A DNA stretch of 64,000 nucleotides from Bin5 sp965232575 (lineage in GTDB: Bacteria; Chloroflexota; Anaerolineae; Caldilineales; Caldilineaceae). The first letter of the stretch is position 1. Each line of letters begins with the position of its first letter. The notes beneath the pieces are model-generated. The model saw only the letters and a list, made by a program, of their open reading frames with translations. It did no database searches and was not told where the DNA came from. Location of the stretch: NCBI GenBank assembly GCA_965232575.1, contig CBDDPZ010000008.1, positions 496,001 to 560,000 of the forward strand, in the 5' to 3' direction. Shown in pieces: positions 45,301-52,366 of the stretch. The translations under genes and the position numbers were made by a program.

Positions 45301-45922
45301 CGTCCGAACTGGCGGCAATGCGAAAGCGCAGGCGGAAAAGCGTCCTCAACTCCCGTTCCCAATTTCCGACCAGGCCGGCCGGGGGCACAATCAAAACGCG
45401 GCGAATCAGGCGGCGCGAAAGCATCTCACGGATGTACAGGCCGGTCATAATCGTTTTGCCGGCGCCGGCGTCGTCCGCCAGCAGAAAGCGCAGAGGTGAC
45501 TGGTCCAGCATACGTTGGTAGACTGCAATGCGCTGATGCGGCAGCGGGTCGATCAGGGAGGTCTCGGTCGCGAAAGCCGCATTGAAAAGGTGCCCGTAGG
45601 TCAGGCGGTGGGCCTCTACAAGGGCTGCGACCGCTTCCGGGTCTGCCGCAAAATTCAGGCTCGGCGTGACCGATGATGGCGGGAGATAGGACGGACTCTT
45701 TTCTGAGATCATGGATGCGTCGAGCGACTCTTCGATCTCGAGGATACGGTTCCAAGCCAGCTGGTTGGGGCGCGTCCGCCTGTTCTCCCAACGGTTGACC
45801 GTCGCGAAAGAGACGCCAATTCGTTGCGCGAACTGCATTTGGGTAAGTTCACTGATTTCCCGGACGTCCTTTATGCGCTGTGGGTAGTTGTCTGGCAGTT
45901 CGCCCTGGGCAATGTTTGTCAT
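42341..45922 (-). CDS. SNF2-family helicase with N-terminal HTH and C-terminal DUF3883
   Basis: A 1193-residue protein. Residues about 15-65 form an XRE-like helix-turn-helix (REISELTQMQFAQRIGVSFA then TVNRWENRRTRP). The SNF2 helicase core follows: Walker A LLADDAGAGKTIMTGL near residue 155, D-E-A-H in LVVFDEAHKL, LLLTATPHMGK, then the second RecA domain with LVATDAAGEGINLQ and QRMGRIHRYGQQRDP. The last about 80 residues (NIEVKGRARAGAVEITDNEW and CDYWLYVV) are DUF3883. This resembles helicases of BREX type 3 and DISARM (DrmD). The start has only a weak RBS, but a near-consensus promoter lies 65-90 nt upstream. Frame fully open. Confidence 0.9.
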   Translation of the reverse strand: MTNIAQGELPDNYPQRIKDVREISELTQMQFAQRIGVSFATVNRWENRRTRPNQLAWNRILEIEESLDASMISEKSPSYLPPSSVTPSLNFAADPEAVAALVEAHRLTYGHLFNAAFATETSLIDPLPHQRIAVYQRMLDQSPLRFLLADDAGAGKTIMTGLYIREMLSRRLIRRVLIVPPAGLVGNWERELRTLFRLRFRIAASSDARAGNPFAGPDSDRLIVSLDTLAGARMFARLKDPETAPYDLVVFDEAHKLSADLEPDLRVRKTDRYRLAEAVAGAETDGERWRLPWSAYHLLLLTATPHMGKERPYFFLWRLLLPDTLSTYDAFVDFPRESRRRHFIRRTKEELVRFDEKPLYPQRKCDTLSYDLAQGPGSEQELYDETTDYIANFYNRAQHLNRSAARLAMSVFQRRLASSTYALMRSFERRKEKLEGLIDDIRSGRLNERQMATRQSRLEGLEDIFDTRTFDESAAGEDGGADQEAFEEKALGATAAVSLSGLEEELGKVAELLDKARTLYEAGEESKFEKLQSVLSDSEYAGEKLIIFTEHRDTADFLIRRLEGLGFTGRIALIHGGMPYQERERQVDFFRKPAVEGGADYLVATDAAGEGINLQFCWLMVNYDIPWNPARLEQRMGRIHRYGQQRDPVVIVNLVAGATREGRVMRTLLEKLETIRRQLGSDKVFDVIGRLFQGVSMRDYLAQAAAGDEKEAIRRIEGSLTREQVAALENKARSLYGEGGEVRRALPQLRQAAEREHYRRLIPGYVRRFVERAAPLLDLRIEGDCEFALVAARPRALDPLLTALESYPNKVRNRLTVHRPQPGPDAVWMHPGEPVFDRLANEIILRYSDDGLRGAVFVDPDADEPYLFHVALASVEQAAQPGAEGATAPDARLLEMRLVGLRQNADGAVEAWPVERLLLLKGAPGFAPGRERLAILASKLVADAEAFARDAVCGQLVQAQRQRIVADLPSRREHVSRGYRFQEAELAARRNNLLAGARDGDAGARRELEEVKARQRSLNAIRSRRLAELDAEADNVRAGEFEFLAHALVVPARDPEIVEQFDVQVERVAMEVATSFEESRGARVRDVSRPETARRAGLPDWPGFDILSVGLGGTGRNIEVKGRARAGAVEITDNEWAAACNLRCDYWLYVVFDCATPHPRLVRVRDPFGKLLANSRTSDSYTVNAESLYAAAE

Positions 45923-45984
45923 GCGCGATATTTCCGTCCATTTTCAAACAATCGCAATAATTAAATCGCATGCATCAAATTCTA

Positions 45985-46013
45985 AGTATAGCTTATGCTA
46001 TAAAACTTGTCAA
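45985..46013 (-). promoter_or_regulatory. Near-consensus sigma70 promoter of the helicase operon
   Basis: On the minus strand: -35 TTGACA (46013-46008), exactly 17 nt, -10 TATACT (45990-45985). The spacer contains the palindrome described at 45987-46002. The predicted leader to ATG 45922 is about 55 nt. Elsewhere in the 357-base gap 45923-46279 only the hairpin at 46167 is visible. Confidence 0.85.
45987..46002. promoter_or_regulatory. Perfect palindromic operator candidate in the helicase promoter
   Basis: Half-sites TATAGC (45987-45992) and GCTATA (45997-46002) are separated by TTAT. The element spans part of the -10 and the spacer, so a bound HTH protein would block RNA polymerase. The helicase's own N-terminal HTH is the natural candidate; that link is inference. 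Confidence 0.6.
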
Positions 46014-46166
46014 ATGACGGCGACCGCGTTGCAGCTGCTGCAGAAGCATTGCCGAACGCTAGTTGAACAACGCTTCGTTCTCTAAGCAGGGGCTGGCGTC
46101 CTCATTCTGATTCACCTGGTCCAGTCACTTTGTGATCCTGTCATCGTGACCAAGTACGCGTAGGGA

Positions 46167-46207
46167 TTATCCTCCTATCCATAAACGCGGATGGGTTAGG
46201 AGGATAA
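46167..46207. terminator. Long hairpin between the PhyH gene end and helicase promoter
   Basis: Arms TTATCCTCCTATCC (46167-46180) and GGTTAGGAGGATAA (46194-46207) pair over 14 bp with one mismatch. There is no T-run on either strand, so termination is uncertain; it could also shield two divergent transcription units. Confidence 0.5.
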
Positions 46208-46279
46208 ACGTTATCGGCCAGATTTGTCGCTAACGAGGAAAAGACGGCGCCGTGGGAAGGGGCGAATGCAGCCCTCGTG

Positions 46280-47128
46280 TCACAGCCCCGGGGGAACGCC
46301 GAAGGGCGCGTCGGCGAAGCGGGCCGTCGCCGCGTTCAGAGGCCAGGTCTGTCCGCCCTCGGTCTTGAACTGCGCATGCTTGCCGCACAGCCACAGGAAC
46401 ATCTCGGCCGCATGGCTGGCTGCCAGCCATATATCGCGATAGTAACCGGAGTCCCCCGTCGGCAGGTAGGGCGCGTTGCCGAAGTCGAAGTCGGGATCGA
46501 AGCGCCAGTCGCGCTGCGGCGGCGCGGTGCGGAAATAGTTGTACTTTAACGCATTCCGGACCCCCGGCTTCTTCGCCCGCATCGAAGTCGAGCGCCGGTG
46601 CCAGATCGAGTAGACGGTGATGAAGATCGAGCCGGCCGGCCCGGCCATGAACTCGCTGCCGCGCACACGGTCCAGATGCTTGAGGTGGTCATTGGCCGAG
46701 TAGAGAAGATGCGTCCCGGGGATAATCTCGGTCGGACCCATCTCCATCGTGCAGTCCTGCGGCAGATAGAAGACCTGCAGGTTGCGCAGCTCATGCGTGA
46801 ACTTTGAATTGCCGTCGCGGTGCCAGCCCTGCGCCTCCGTCGGATATTCGACGCGGTGATTGCTCATCAGCAACGGCAGCCCGAAATTGACGCCCAGCAG
46901 CGAGCGCACCGCGCCCGCGGCCTGCGGATTCTTGATCACGCCCTCCATAAACCAATCTTCATACAGGATCTCGGTCGGCTCATGCGAACTGTTCTTCTCC
47001 AGAAAGGCGCGGGCGCGCGCGTTGACGTCGTCCGGCACGACGGCTTCCAGCCGGATATAGCCCCGTTTGCACAGCTCCAGGACCTCGTTATCGTTCAGAG
47101 TCGGCTCACAGTCGTAGTAGATTTTCAT
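46280..47128 (-). CDS. Phytanoyl-CoA dioxygenase (PhyH) family protein, paralogue
   Basis: A 282-residue Fe(II)/2-oxoglutarate oxygenase. The iron-binding H-x-D is in QGWHRDGNSKF, and the distal histidine in YSIWHRRSTS, so the site is complete. It shares LKYNYFRTAPPQRDW and the N-terminal EPTLNDNEVLELCKRGYI pattern with the protein at 31824. ATG at 47128 has GGAG 8 nt upstream. It starts 4 nt after the small gene at 47133, so the pair is translationally coupled, downstream of an ABC operon. The imported compound or a derivative is a reasonable substrate. Confidence 0.88.
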   Translation of the reverse strand: MKIYYDCEPTLNDNEVLELCKRGYIRLEAVVPDDVNARARAFLEKNSSHEPTEILYEDWFMEGVIKNPQAAGAVRSLLGVNFGLPLLMSNHRVEYPTEAQGWHRDGNSKFTHELRNLQVFYLPQDCTMEMGPTEIIPGTHLLYSANDHLKHLDRVRGSEFMAGPAGSIFITVYSIWHRRSTSMRAKKPGVRNALKYNYFRTAPPQRDWRFDPDFDFGNAPYLPTGDSGYYRDIWLAASHAAEMFLWLCGKHAQFKTEGGQTWPLNAATARFADAPFGVPPGL

Positions 47129-47132
47129 CACT

Positions 47133-47495
47133 CTATCTCCACTTCTCCAGAATGAACTCGCAGCCCAGCCCGGTGGGCCGGTTCTCATCGGGCACCAGCG
47201 CAAGATTGGGGAACTGCACGATCCGCCAGCCGTCCTGCATGGCATCCAGCACGGTCTCGTAGGGCCACGGGTCGCCTGGATGTTGCTCCACCACCTCACC
47301 GCCCTCCACCAGCGAAAACCCTATCACCTGCGAAGCCACCGATGTCTGGCTGGCCTGCAGATAGAGCAGATCCTGCTGCCAGGCGCGCCCCCAACGCAGC
47401 GTCTCAATCACCTCTCGCAGTTGCGCTTCCTCCAGCGATCCCTGTTGCAGCGCCTCGATACAGCCCTCAATCTGTTGTATCGCCGTCTGCGCCAT
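47133..47495 (-). CDS. Small conserved-looking protein of unknown function, coupled to PhyH
   Basis: A 120-residue protein starting MAQTAIQQIEGCIEALQQGS at an ATG with AGGAGAC upstream. The N-terminal half is helical (EAQLREVIETLRWGRAWQQD); the C-terminal half contains DGWRIVQFPNLALVPDENRP and the ending EFILEKWR. Unlike a random frame it has even composition and no gap. No family comes to mind. It is 4 nt from the PhyH start and downstream of a sugar SBP gene, suggesting an accessory subunit or a small partner of the oxygenase. Confidence 0.6.
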   Translation of the reverse strand: MAQTAIQQIEGCIEALQQGSLEEAQLREVIETLRWGRAWQQDLLYLQASQTSVASQVIGFSLVEGGEVVEQHPGDPWPYETVLDAMQDGWRIVQFPNLALVPDENRPTGLGCEFILEKWR

Positions 47496-47622
47496 GTCCG
47501 TCTCCTGATACAGTGCGCCGGTCATGGGGATGCACGCGGCGTTCCCCATGACCGGCCTGTTGATAATTGTTCCCAGCGTTGGCGCAGGCCGCCTTGCAGG
47601 CCGCCTTGCAGCCCGCCTCTCC

Positions 47623-49257
47623 TTACCACTTGCTCAGATCCCACGAGCCGCCGTTCTCCGTGCTGTTCGTCTCGATCGCACGGTCGGCCCACTCCTCCCA
47701 GACCTGTTGCATCCGTTCGGCTGCTTCATCGATAGTAATCTGGTCCAGGTAGAACTCCTGCAAGATGATGAACGCTTCTTCGCGCGCGCCCGCATCAACC
47801 ATGTCCGCATACGACCAGCGCATCACACTTGTCGGAATATGCGCCTTGGCTGGTTCGGCCACCTCCGGCCGCACGTTCGGCTCCACGTCTTTGATCACGG
47901 GGACCAGGCCCGGGCGGCCTTTGACCGCATGGCCCCAGTTGGCGGAAAGGAATTGCAGGAAGTCAACCGAAGCCTCAAGCGTGCCGCGCTTGACAGTAGC
48001 GGCATTCACCACCCAGGCGCCGGCCGGCCCGCCAACAAACGGTCCCGGCTCCTCTTCAAGCGAATACTCGGAATCCACCAGCCCGACCACCGGGCCGGAC
48101 GCCACGCCCACCTCAAAATCGACCTCAGGATTGCCCAGAATGGCCTCAGCCTCCCAGGAACCGCTCATGCGTATCAGCACCTTCCCGGTCAAGAAGTCGC
48201 TCAACTGCACCGGCGCCCCGATCTTCCACTCCTCGGTCACATAGGGCACCCACAGCTTTCCAAGCCGCAGCGTCTCCTTGTATTCGGTATCGGTCGCCGC
48301 GAACAGGCCCTGCTTGATTGCGCGCACGAACTCCTCGGCCTCGATCACATTTTCGCTCAGGCTGACCTTGTAGTCCAGCCGCCACTCCGCCAGTCCTTTT
48401 GGCTCGATGATCGAATGGTCGAAAATCAGGCTGTCCCAGTTGCCGGCGGGCGAGCAGCACATGAGGTGCATGGGCGTCTCATGGCCGGCCGCCTTCAACT
48501 CTTTCAACAACTCGACCAGTACGGTGATGTTTGTACGCGGGCTGGGGAACTCCAGGCCCAGCTCATCAAGCGCGGTCTTGTTGTAGTAGATGAGCGATGG
48601 CGCGGCGGTTTCGAGCGGAATCGAGTAGTAGCGTCCGGCCAGGCTCTTGCTCTGGGCCAGTATGCCGTCGAACCCGTTCGCCCATTGGTCGACCCAGCGT
48701 TCGCTGCCGGCCTTGCCGTCCGTCACGTACGGGTTGGCCTGGCGGAAGTAGGCATCCAGGGGAACCAGCAGCCCTCTATCGCCTTCAGCGCCATCGTAGC
48801 CGGTGCTGCCGTAGTAGCGCATCAGGTCGGGGCCTTGACCAGCGGCGATCGCTGTCTTCATATACCAGATCAGAGCGGTCTGCGCGCCGGGGGGCGCCTC
48901 CGGGACGCCGAAGGGCACGACGTCGATGCCCGGATGCATCTCTTCCCACTGGGCGATCAGCTCCGCCATGTACTCGTTGCCGGTCTCACCGGCCGCTTTC
49001 TGGGCATCTGTCAGTCCCTCGGGCGGCATGTAGCCCCCGTCGAACATGACGACCAGCTCACCCTGATAGTCAAGCTCCGGCGGACCGGTTGCCGGCACTT
49101 CCACCACTTTCTCGACCACCCTCTCGACTTCGACGACCTGCGGCGCGCATGCGCCCATCAGGGCGACAAGCGCGACGGCGACCACGGTGAAGATCAGGCG
49201 CCGCGGGCTTGTGTAGGACTTCCTCTGCGTTTGCGCAAACGTATCCCTGGATTTCAT
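47623..49257 (-). CDS. ABC transporter substrate-binding lipoprotein (large)
   Basis: A 544-residue solute-binding protein, longer than its counterparts in this window (430-459). The signal ends in a lipobox (VALVALMGAC) at about residue 36, followed by a Val/Glu-rich linker (VVEVERVVEKVVEVPATGPP) typical of Chloroflexota-like lipoproteins. ATG at 49257 is chosen: it begins MKSRDTFAQTQRKSYTSPRR and GGAG lies 9 nt upstream. The binding fold contains YQGELVVMFDGGYMPPEGL and QWEEMHPGIDVVPFG. It is the third gene of the operon 51318-46280. Confidence 0.9.
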   Translation of the reverse strand: MKSRDTFAQTQRKSYTSPRRLIFTVVAVALVALMGACAPQVVEVERVVEKVVEVPATGPPELDYQGELVVMFDGGYMPPEGLTDAQKAAGETGNEYMAELIAQWEEMHPGIDVVPFGVPEAPPGAQTALIWYMKTAIAAGQGPDLMRYYGSTGYDGAEGDRGLLVPLDAYFRQANPYVTDGKAGSERWVDQWANGFDGILAQSKSLAGRYYSIPLETAAPSLIYYNKTALDELGLEFPSPRTNITVLVELLKELKAAGHETPMHLMCCSPAGNWDSLIFDHSIIEPKGLAEWRLDYKVSLSENVIEAEEFVRAIKQGLFAATDTEYKETLRLGKLWVPYVTEEWKIGAPVQLSDFLTGKVLIRMSGSWEAEAILGNPEVDFEVGVASGPVVGLVDSEYSLEEEPGPFVGGPAGAWVVNAATVKRGTLEASVDFLQFLSANWGHAVKGRPGLVPVIKDVEPNVRPEVAEPAKAHIPTSVMRWSYADMVDAGAREEAFIILQEFYLDQITIDEAAERMQQVWEEWADRAIETNSTENGGSWDLSKW

Positions 49258-49383
49258 CGGTAGCTTCTCCTTTGCTGGCTTAAGTCCCGTTTGAAACTGT
49301 CCGTTTGCTGCGCATTGATCGATAGGCTTCTCCTCTGTTCCCCTGCACTTGCTGCATCCACGGCTATAGCTCTGCATGAACGC

Positions 49384-50286
49384 CTAAAATTTGAGTGCCC
49401 CACTCGACAACCCTTGTATGAACGCCTTGCGCGCCAGTATGAACACGAGCACGAGCGGCAGCGAAGAGATGACAAAGGCGGCGAACATGAACCCCCACTG
49501 TGTCTGGCCAAGACTCGACCCATGAAAAACGGATTTGGCAAGGCTGAATATGCCCAGCGTCACCGTGTACCCCTTGTCCGAGGTCAACGTCACCGACGGC
49601 CAGATGATGTCATTCCACTGACCCAGGAGCAGAATGATCATCAGCGTCGCCATAATTGGCCGGCACAGGGGCAGCGCGATCTTGTAGAACACCTGCCAGT
49701 CGCCCGCGCCGTCGATGCGCGCGGCCTCGAACAGCTCCTCGGGCAGCCCGGCCATGAAGGGACGAATGAGAAAGACGCCGAAGACAGCGCCGCCGGCCGC
49801 ATAGGGAAAGATCAGCGCCCAGCGCGTGTTCATCAGCCCCAGGCTCAACACCAACAGATACTGCGGCACGAGATAGAGGACAAACGGAATCATCATCAAC
49901 ATGATAATCGCGTAGAAAAACATCTCTTTCCCCGGAAAACTGAACCGGGCGAAGACGTAGGAGGAATAGCTCGCCAGCGCCAGCGCAAAGGGAATCGCGA
50001 TGGCGCTGATAATGCTGCTGTTGAGAATGTAACGGCTCATACCGCCGGCCATAACCCAGTAGTTCTTGAAATGGTAGGGCAGCGTCAGTGTCCAGGGGTG
50101 CGCTTCGAACTGGTGGGCTGTCTTGCCGGCGCCGATTAGCAACAGCACAAGCGGCCCGAGGGACAGTAACAGCGTCGGAAGCAGAACCAGGTGCAACAGC
50201 CCTTGAAGACGCTGCAACCCTGCCCGCAGCGACTTTTGCTGCGATGGCCTTCTGCGGCTAACGCTTGTTGTCACGCTAGAAAACAT
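49384..50286 (-). CDS. Carbohydrate ABC transporter permease, MalG type
   Basis: A 300-residue inner-membrane permease with six membrane segments. The EAA loop EAARIDGAGDWQVFYKI then ALPL is intact. ATG at 50286 (MFSSVTTSVSRR) is chosen because GGAGG is 8 nt upstream; an in-frame ATG at 50304 would add MLEENE. It lies between the MalF-type gene and the SBP gene. No ATPase gene in the operon. Confidence 0.92.
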   Translation of the reverse strand: MFSSVTTSVSRRRPSQQKSLRAGLQRLQGLLHLVLLPTLLLSLGPLVLLLIGAGKTAHQFEAHPWTLTLPYHFKNYWVMAGGMSRYILNSSIISAIAIPFALALASYSSYVFARFSFPGKEMFFYAIIMLMMIPFVLYLVPQYLLVLSLGLMNTRWALIFPYAAGGAVFGVFLIRPFMAGLPEELFEAARIDGAGDWQVFYKIALPLCRPIMATLMIILLLGQWNDIIWPSVTLTSDKGYTVTLGIFSLAKSVFHGSSLGQTQWGFMFAAFVISSLPLVLVFILARKAFIQGLSSGALKF

Positions 50287-50358
50287 CTCGTTCTCCTCCA
50301 GCATTTCGACGCCAGGAAAACGATATCAACGAATCGCGATCGCTCCGGCAGTGCGCCT

Positions 50359-51318
50359 CTAGGCCTCGTACTCGATGCCGGACCGCAGATAGCGGCGCGT
50401 CATCACGGTCAGGCCAACGATGACCAGGAACAGGAGTGTGCCAATCGCCGAGCCGTACCCGAAACGCGATGAAAAGAAGGCCTGGCTGTACATATGAAAC
50501 GCCGGCACCATCGTCGCTGAACCGGGGCCTCCACCTGTCATGGCGAACTGCAGATTGAACCCCTGCAACGTACCGATGACACTCAACACGATCACCAGGC
50601 GTATGGCGCCGACGATGTACGGCAGATCCACGCGCATGATCCGTTGGAAGGTCGAAGATGAATCCAGACGGAAGGCATCGATCAACTCTGTGGGAATGTC
50701 GATGAGCGCGGCCAGCAGGATCAACATGATGGTTGCGTTGATCCACGGAAAGCTGAAGAACACCAGCGCGGCCAGTGCCGTATCGAAGCTGCCCAGCCAG
50801 TCATGCGTCAGAAAGTCCAGACCAACCGCCGAAAGAACGCTGTTGATCAAGCCATAGCGGGCATGATAGATATAGCGCCAGGTCAATATGATCACAATGG
50901 CCGGCACGAGCGTCGGGATCAGAAACGCCGTGCGATAAAAGTCCCCCATGCGCTGGCTACGCAGCGAGAAGAGCATCTCGGCGACAAGCAACGGCGGGAT
51001 CACACCAGTAATCGTATTGGCAAACAGCAGTATGACGGCGTTCTTGATCGAGGCGCGAAAGATACGGTCGCTGGCGAGGTCGGTGAAATTTTCCAGCCCG
51101 ATAAATTTGCCGCTGAGGCCGTCGTAGTTGGTGAAGGAATAGTAGAGCGCCATCAGCGGCGGGTAGTAGGAGAAGACGCCCAGCAGCGCGAAGATAGGCA
51201 CGAGGTACAGGTAGTAGCGCTTCGCCCGCCATATCCTCTGGATCAGCGAAGTCTGACTCGTACTTTGCATTGGAATGCTGCTCGCGTCAGCGTGAGGAGT
51301 CTGCACGACGTCAGCCAT
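50359..51318 (-). CDS. ABC transporter permease, MalF type, degenerate EAA loop
   Basis: A 319-residue permease with six membrane segments, starting YYLYLVPIFALLGVFSYYPP. The ATPase-docking loop, usually E-A-A-x-x-x-G, here reads IDAFRLDSSSTFQRIMRVDL, with alanines and glycine replaced. It may therefore dock with an unusual ATPase. Otherwise typical, with TGGGPGSATMV and the terminal RSGIEYEA. First gene of the operon, 45 nt downstream of the promoter at 51363-51392. Confidence 0.9.
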   Translation of the reverse strand: MADVVQTPHADASSIPMQSTSQTSLIQRIWRAKRYYLYLVPIFALLGVFSYYPPLMALYYSFTNYDGLSGKFIGLENFTDLASDRIFRASIKNAVILLFANTITGVIPPLLVAEMLFSLRSQRMGDFYRTAFLIPTLVPAIVIILTWRYIYHARYGLINSVLSAVGLDFLTHDWLGSFDTALAALVFFSFPWINATIMLILLAALIDIPTELIDAFRLDSSSTFQRIMRVDLPYIVGAIRLVIVLSVIGTLQGFNLQFAMTGGGPGSATMVPAFHMYSQAFFSSRFGYGSAIGTLLFLVIVGLTVMTRRYLRSGIEYEA

Positions 51319-51362
51319 GAGTTGTGCCTGTGGACTGTGAAGGGGCGGCCATGACCGGCAAC

Positions 51363-51392
51363 ATTATATCATTACCTCATTGGCCCCAACAA
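51363..51392 (-). promoter_or_regulatory. Promoter of the 51318-46280 operon
   Basis: On the minus strand: -35 TTGTTG (51392-51387), 18-nt spacer, -10 TATAAT (51368-51363). The ATG at 51318 leaves a leader of about 38 nt. It is divergent from the plus-strand promoter at 51421. Confidence 0.7.
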
Positions 51393-51420
51393 CCCCCAAA
51401 AAAGAGGCCGCGCGCCCTGC

Positions 51421-51449
51421 TTTAGCGATCACGGGAAGGATGCTATACT
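51421..51449 (+). promoter_or_regulatory. Promoter of the zinc-ribbon gene
   Basis: -35 TTTAGC (51421-51426), 17 nt, -10 TATACT (51444-51449). The ATG is at 51486 after GGGGAAAGGA. Confidence 0.55.
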
Positions 51450-51485
51450 TTTGAGTACTCAATTTGCAGGGGAAAGGAACCAGGT

Positions 51486-51875
51486 ATGAGCGAGGTGTTT
51501 CGGGTTTGCCCCAACTGCGGGCAGGATGTAGCGATGACGGCGCGGCACTGCGGCGAATGCGGCTACAATGTTGAGGGCGGCTATCCTCTTGAAAGCCGCA
51601 ACACACTGCCGGCGCTAGTGGCGAAAGTCGGTTTGCCGGTGGCGGCCGGGCTGGCCGGTTTGGCGCTGCGGGCCGGGTTGCAGCTGCTGCAGAAACAGCT
51701 GCCGGCGCTGGCATCCAACGCGCTCAGCCGCAGCGCGCCGCGGCCGACGGCGCAGCCGCGCAGAGGGCGGGGCAGCCGGTTCATCCACATCCGTTCGAAA
51801 TGGTCGGTCGGCGACCGCAGCGGGGTGTGGCGGTCCGGCGAGGAAGAGCACGTCATCGAGGTCGACGACGGCTGA
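51486..51875 (+). CDS. Zinc-ribbon protein with hydrophobic middle segment
   Basis: A 129-residue protein. The N-terminal C-x-x-C pairs (CPNCGQDVAMTARHCGECG, residues 8-26) form a zinc ribbon. A hydrophobic Ala/Leu-rich segment at about residues 45-70 (VGLPVAAGLAGLALRAGLQL) may be one membrane helix. A Pro/Arg-rich linker and a short acidic C-terminus (GEEEHVIEVDDG) follow. No enzyme motif. It probably tethers a small protein at the membrane; role unknown. Confidence 0.7.
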   Translation: MSEVFRVCPNCGQDVAMTARHCGECGYNVEGGYPLESRNTLPALVAKVGLPVAAGLAGLALRAGLQLLQKQLPALASNALSRSAPRPTAQPRRGRGSRFIHIRSKWSVGDRSGVWRSGEEEHVIEVDDG

Positions 51876-51956
51876 ACACCAGTGGTCAGTAGTCCGCGAT
51901 CGGTGATCGGTTCCTTGCACGGGCTACCGATCACCGGCTGCGGAGAATCGCTGATT

Positions 51957-52229
51957 TCAATACTCGTCGATAGTTTCCCAGCGGGCCGCGGTGTTGCGCC
52001 GGCGCTGGGAAAGGCGCCAGCCCCAAACGGTGAGGCTGAAGCCGATGGCGATGAAGAGACCGGCCACCATATAGGCCAATAACTCCGGCCAGAGCAGAAT
52101 CGCCACGCCAAAGAGAATCAGTATCAGCCCCGGGGCGATGAACAGCCAGCGCCCGAAACCGCCGGCCTGCTGTGAGATGCGCTGTCCTGTGCGGAAAAAG
52201 CGCACAGAAGTCTGTTGTCCTGTAAACAT
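51957..52229 (-). CDS. Small two-helix membrane protein
   Basis: A 90-residue protein with two hydrophobic helices at about residues 28-45 (RWLFIAPGLILILFGVAILL) and 50-68 (YMVAGLFIAIGFSLTVWG), then a basic tail (RLSQRRRNTAARW). GGAG is about 9 nt before the ATG. Orphan between a zinc-ribbon gene and the metallopeptidase; function unknown. Confidence 0.65.
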   Translation of the reverse strand: MFTGQQTSVRFFRTGQRISQQAGGFGRWLFIAPGLILILFGVAILLWPELLAYMVAGLFIAIGFSLTVWGWRLSQRRRNTAARWETIDEY

Positions 52230-52366
52230 ATTTCATGCTCCCTCAGAGCGATGCGCCGCGTTTGCGCGAATGCAGATGCTGCGCATTTTTGTATCCCCGC
52301 TTTGACGAGGCCGGGGGTGGTTCCGTGTCTGGCTGACGGCCTTCGCAGAACCACCTTGTCGTGCGT

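Noticed and set aside
32876..45922. Calling a complete BREX type 3 system
   Set aside because: PglZ, BrxA and BrxF are missing and the methylase is broken, so only a BREX-like core is claimed.
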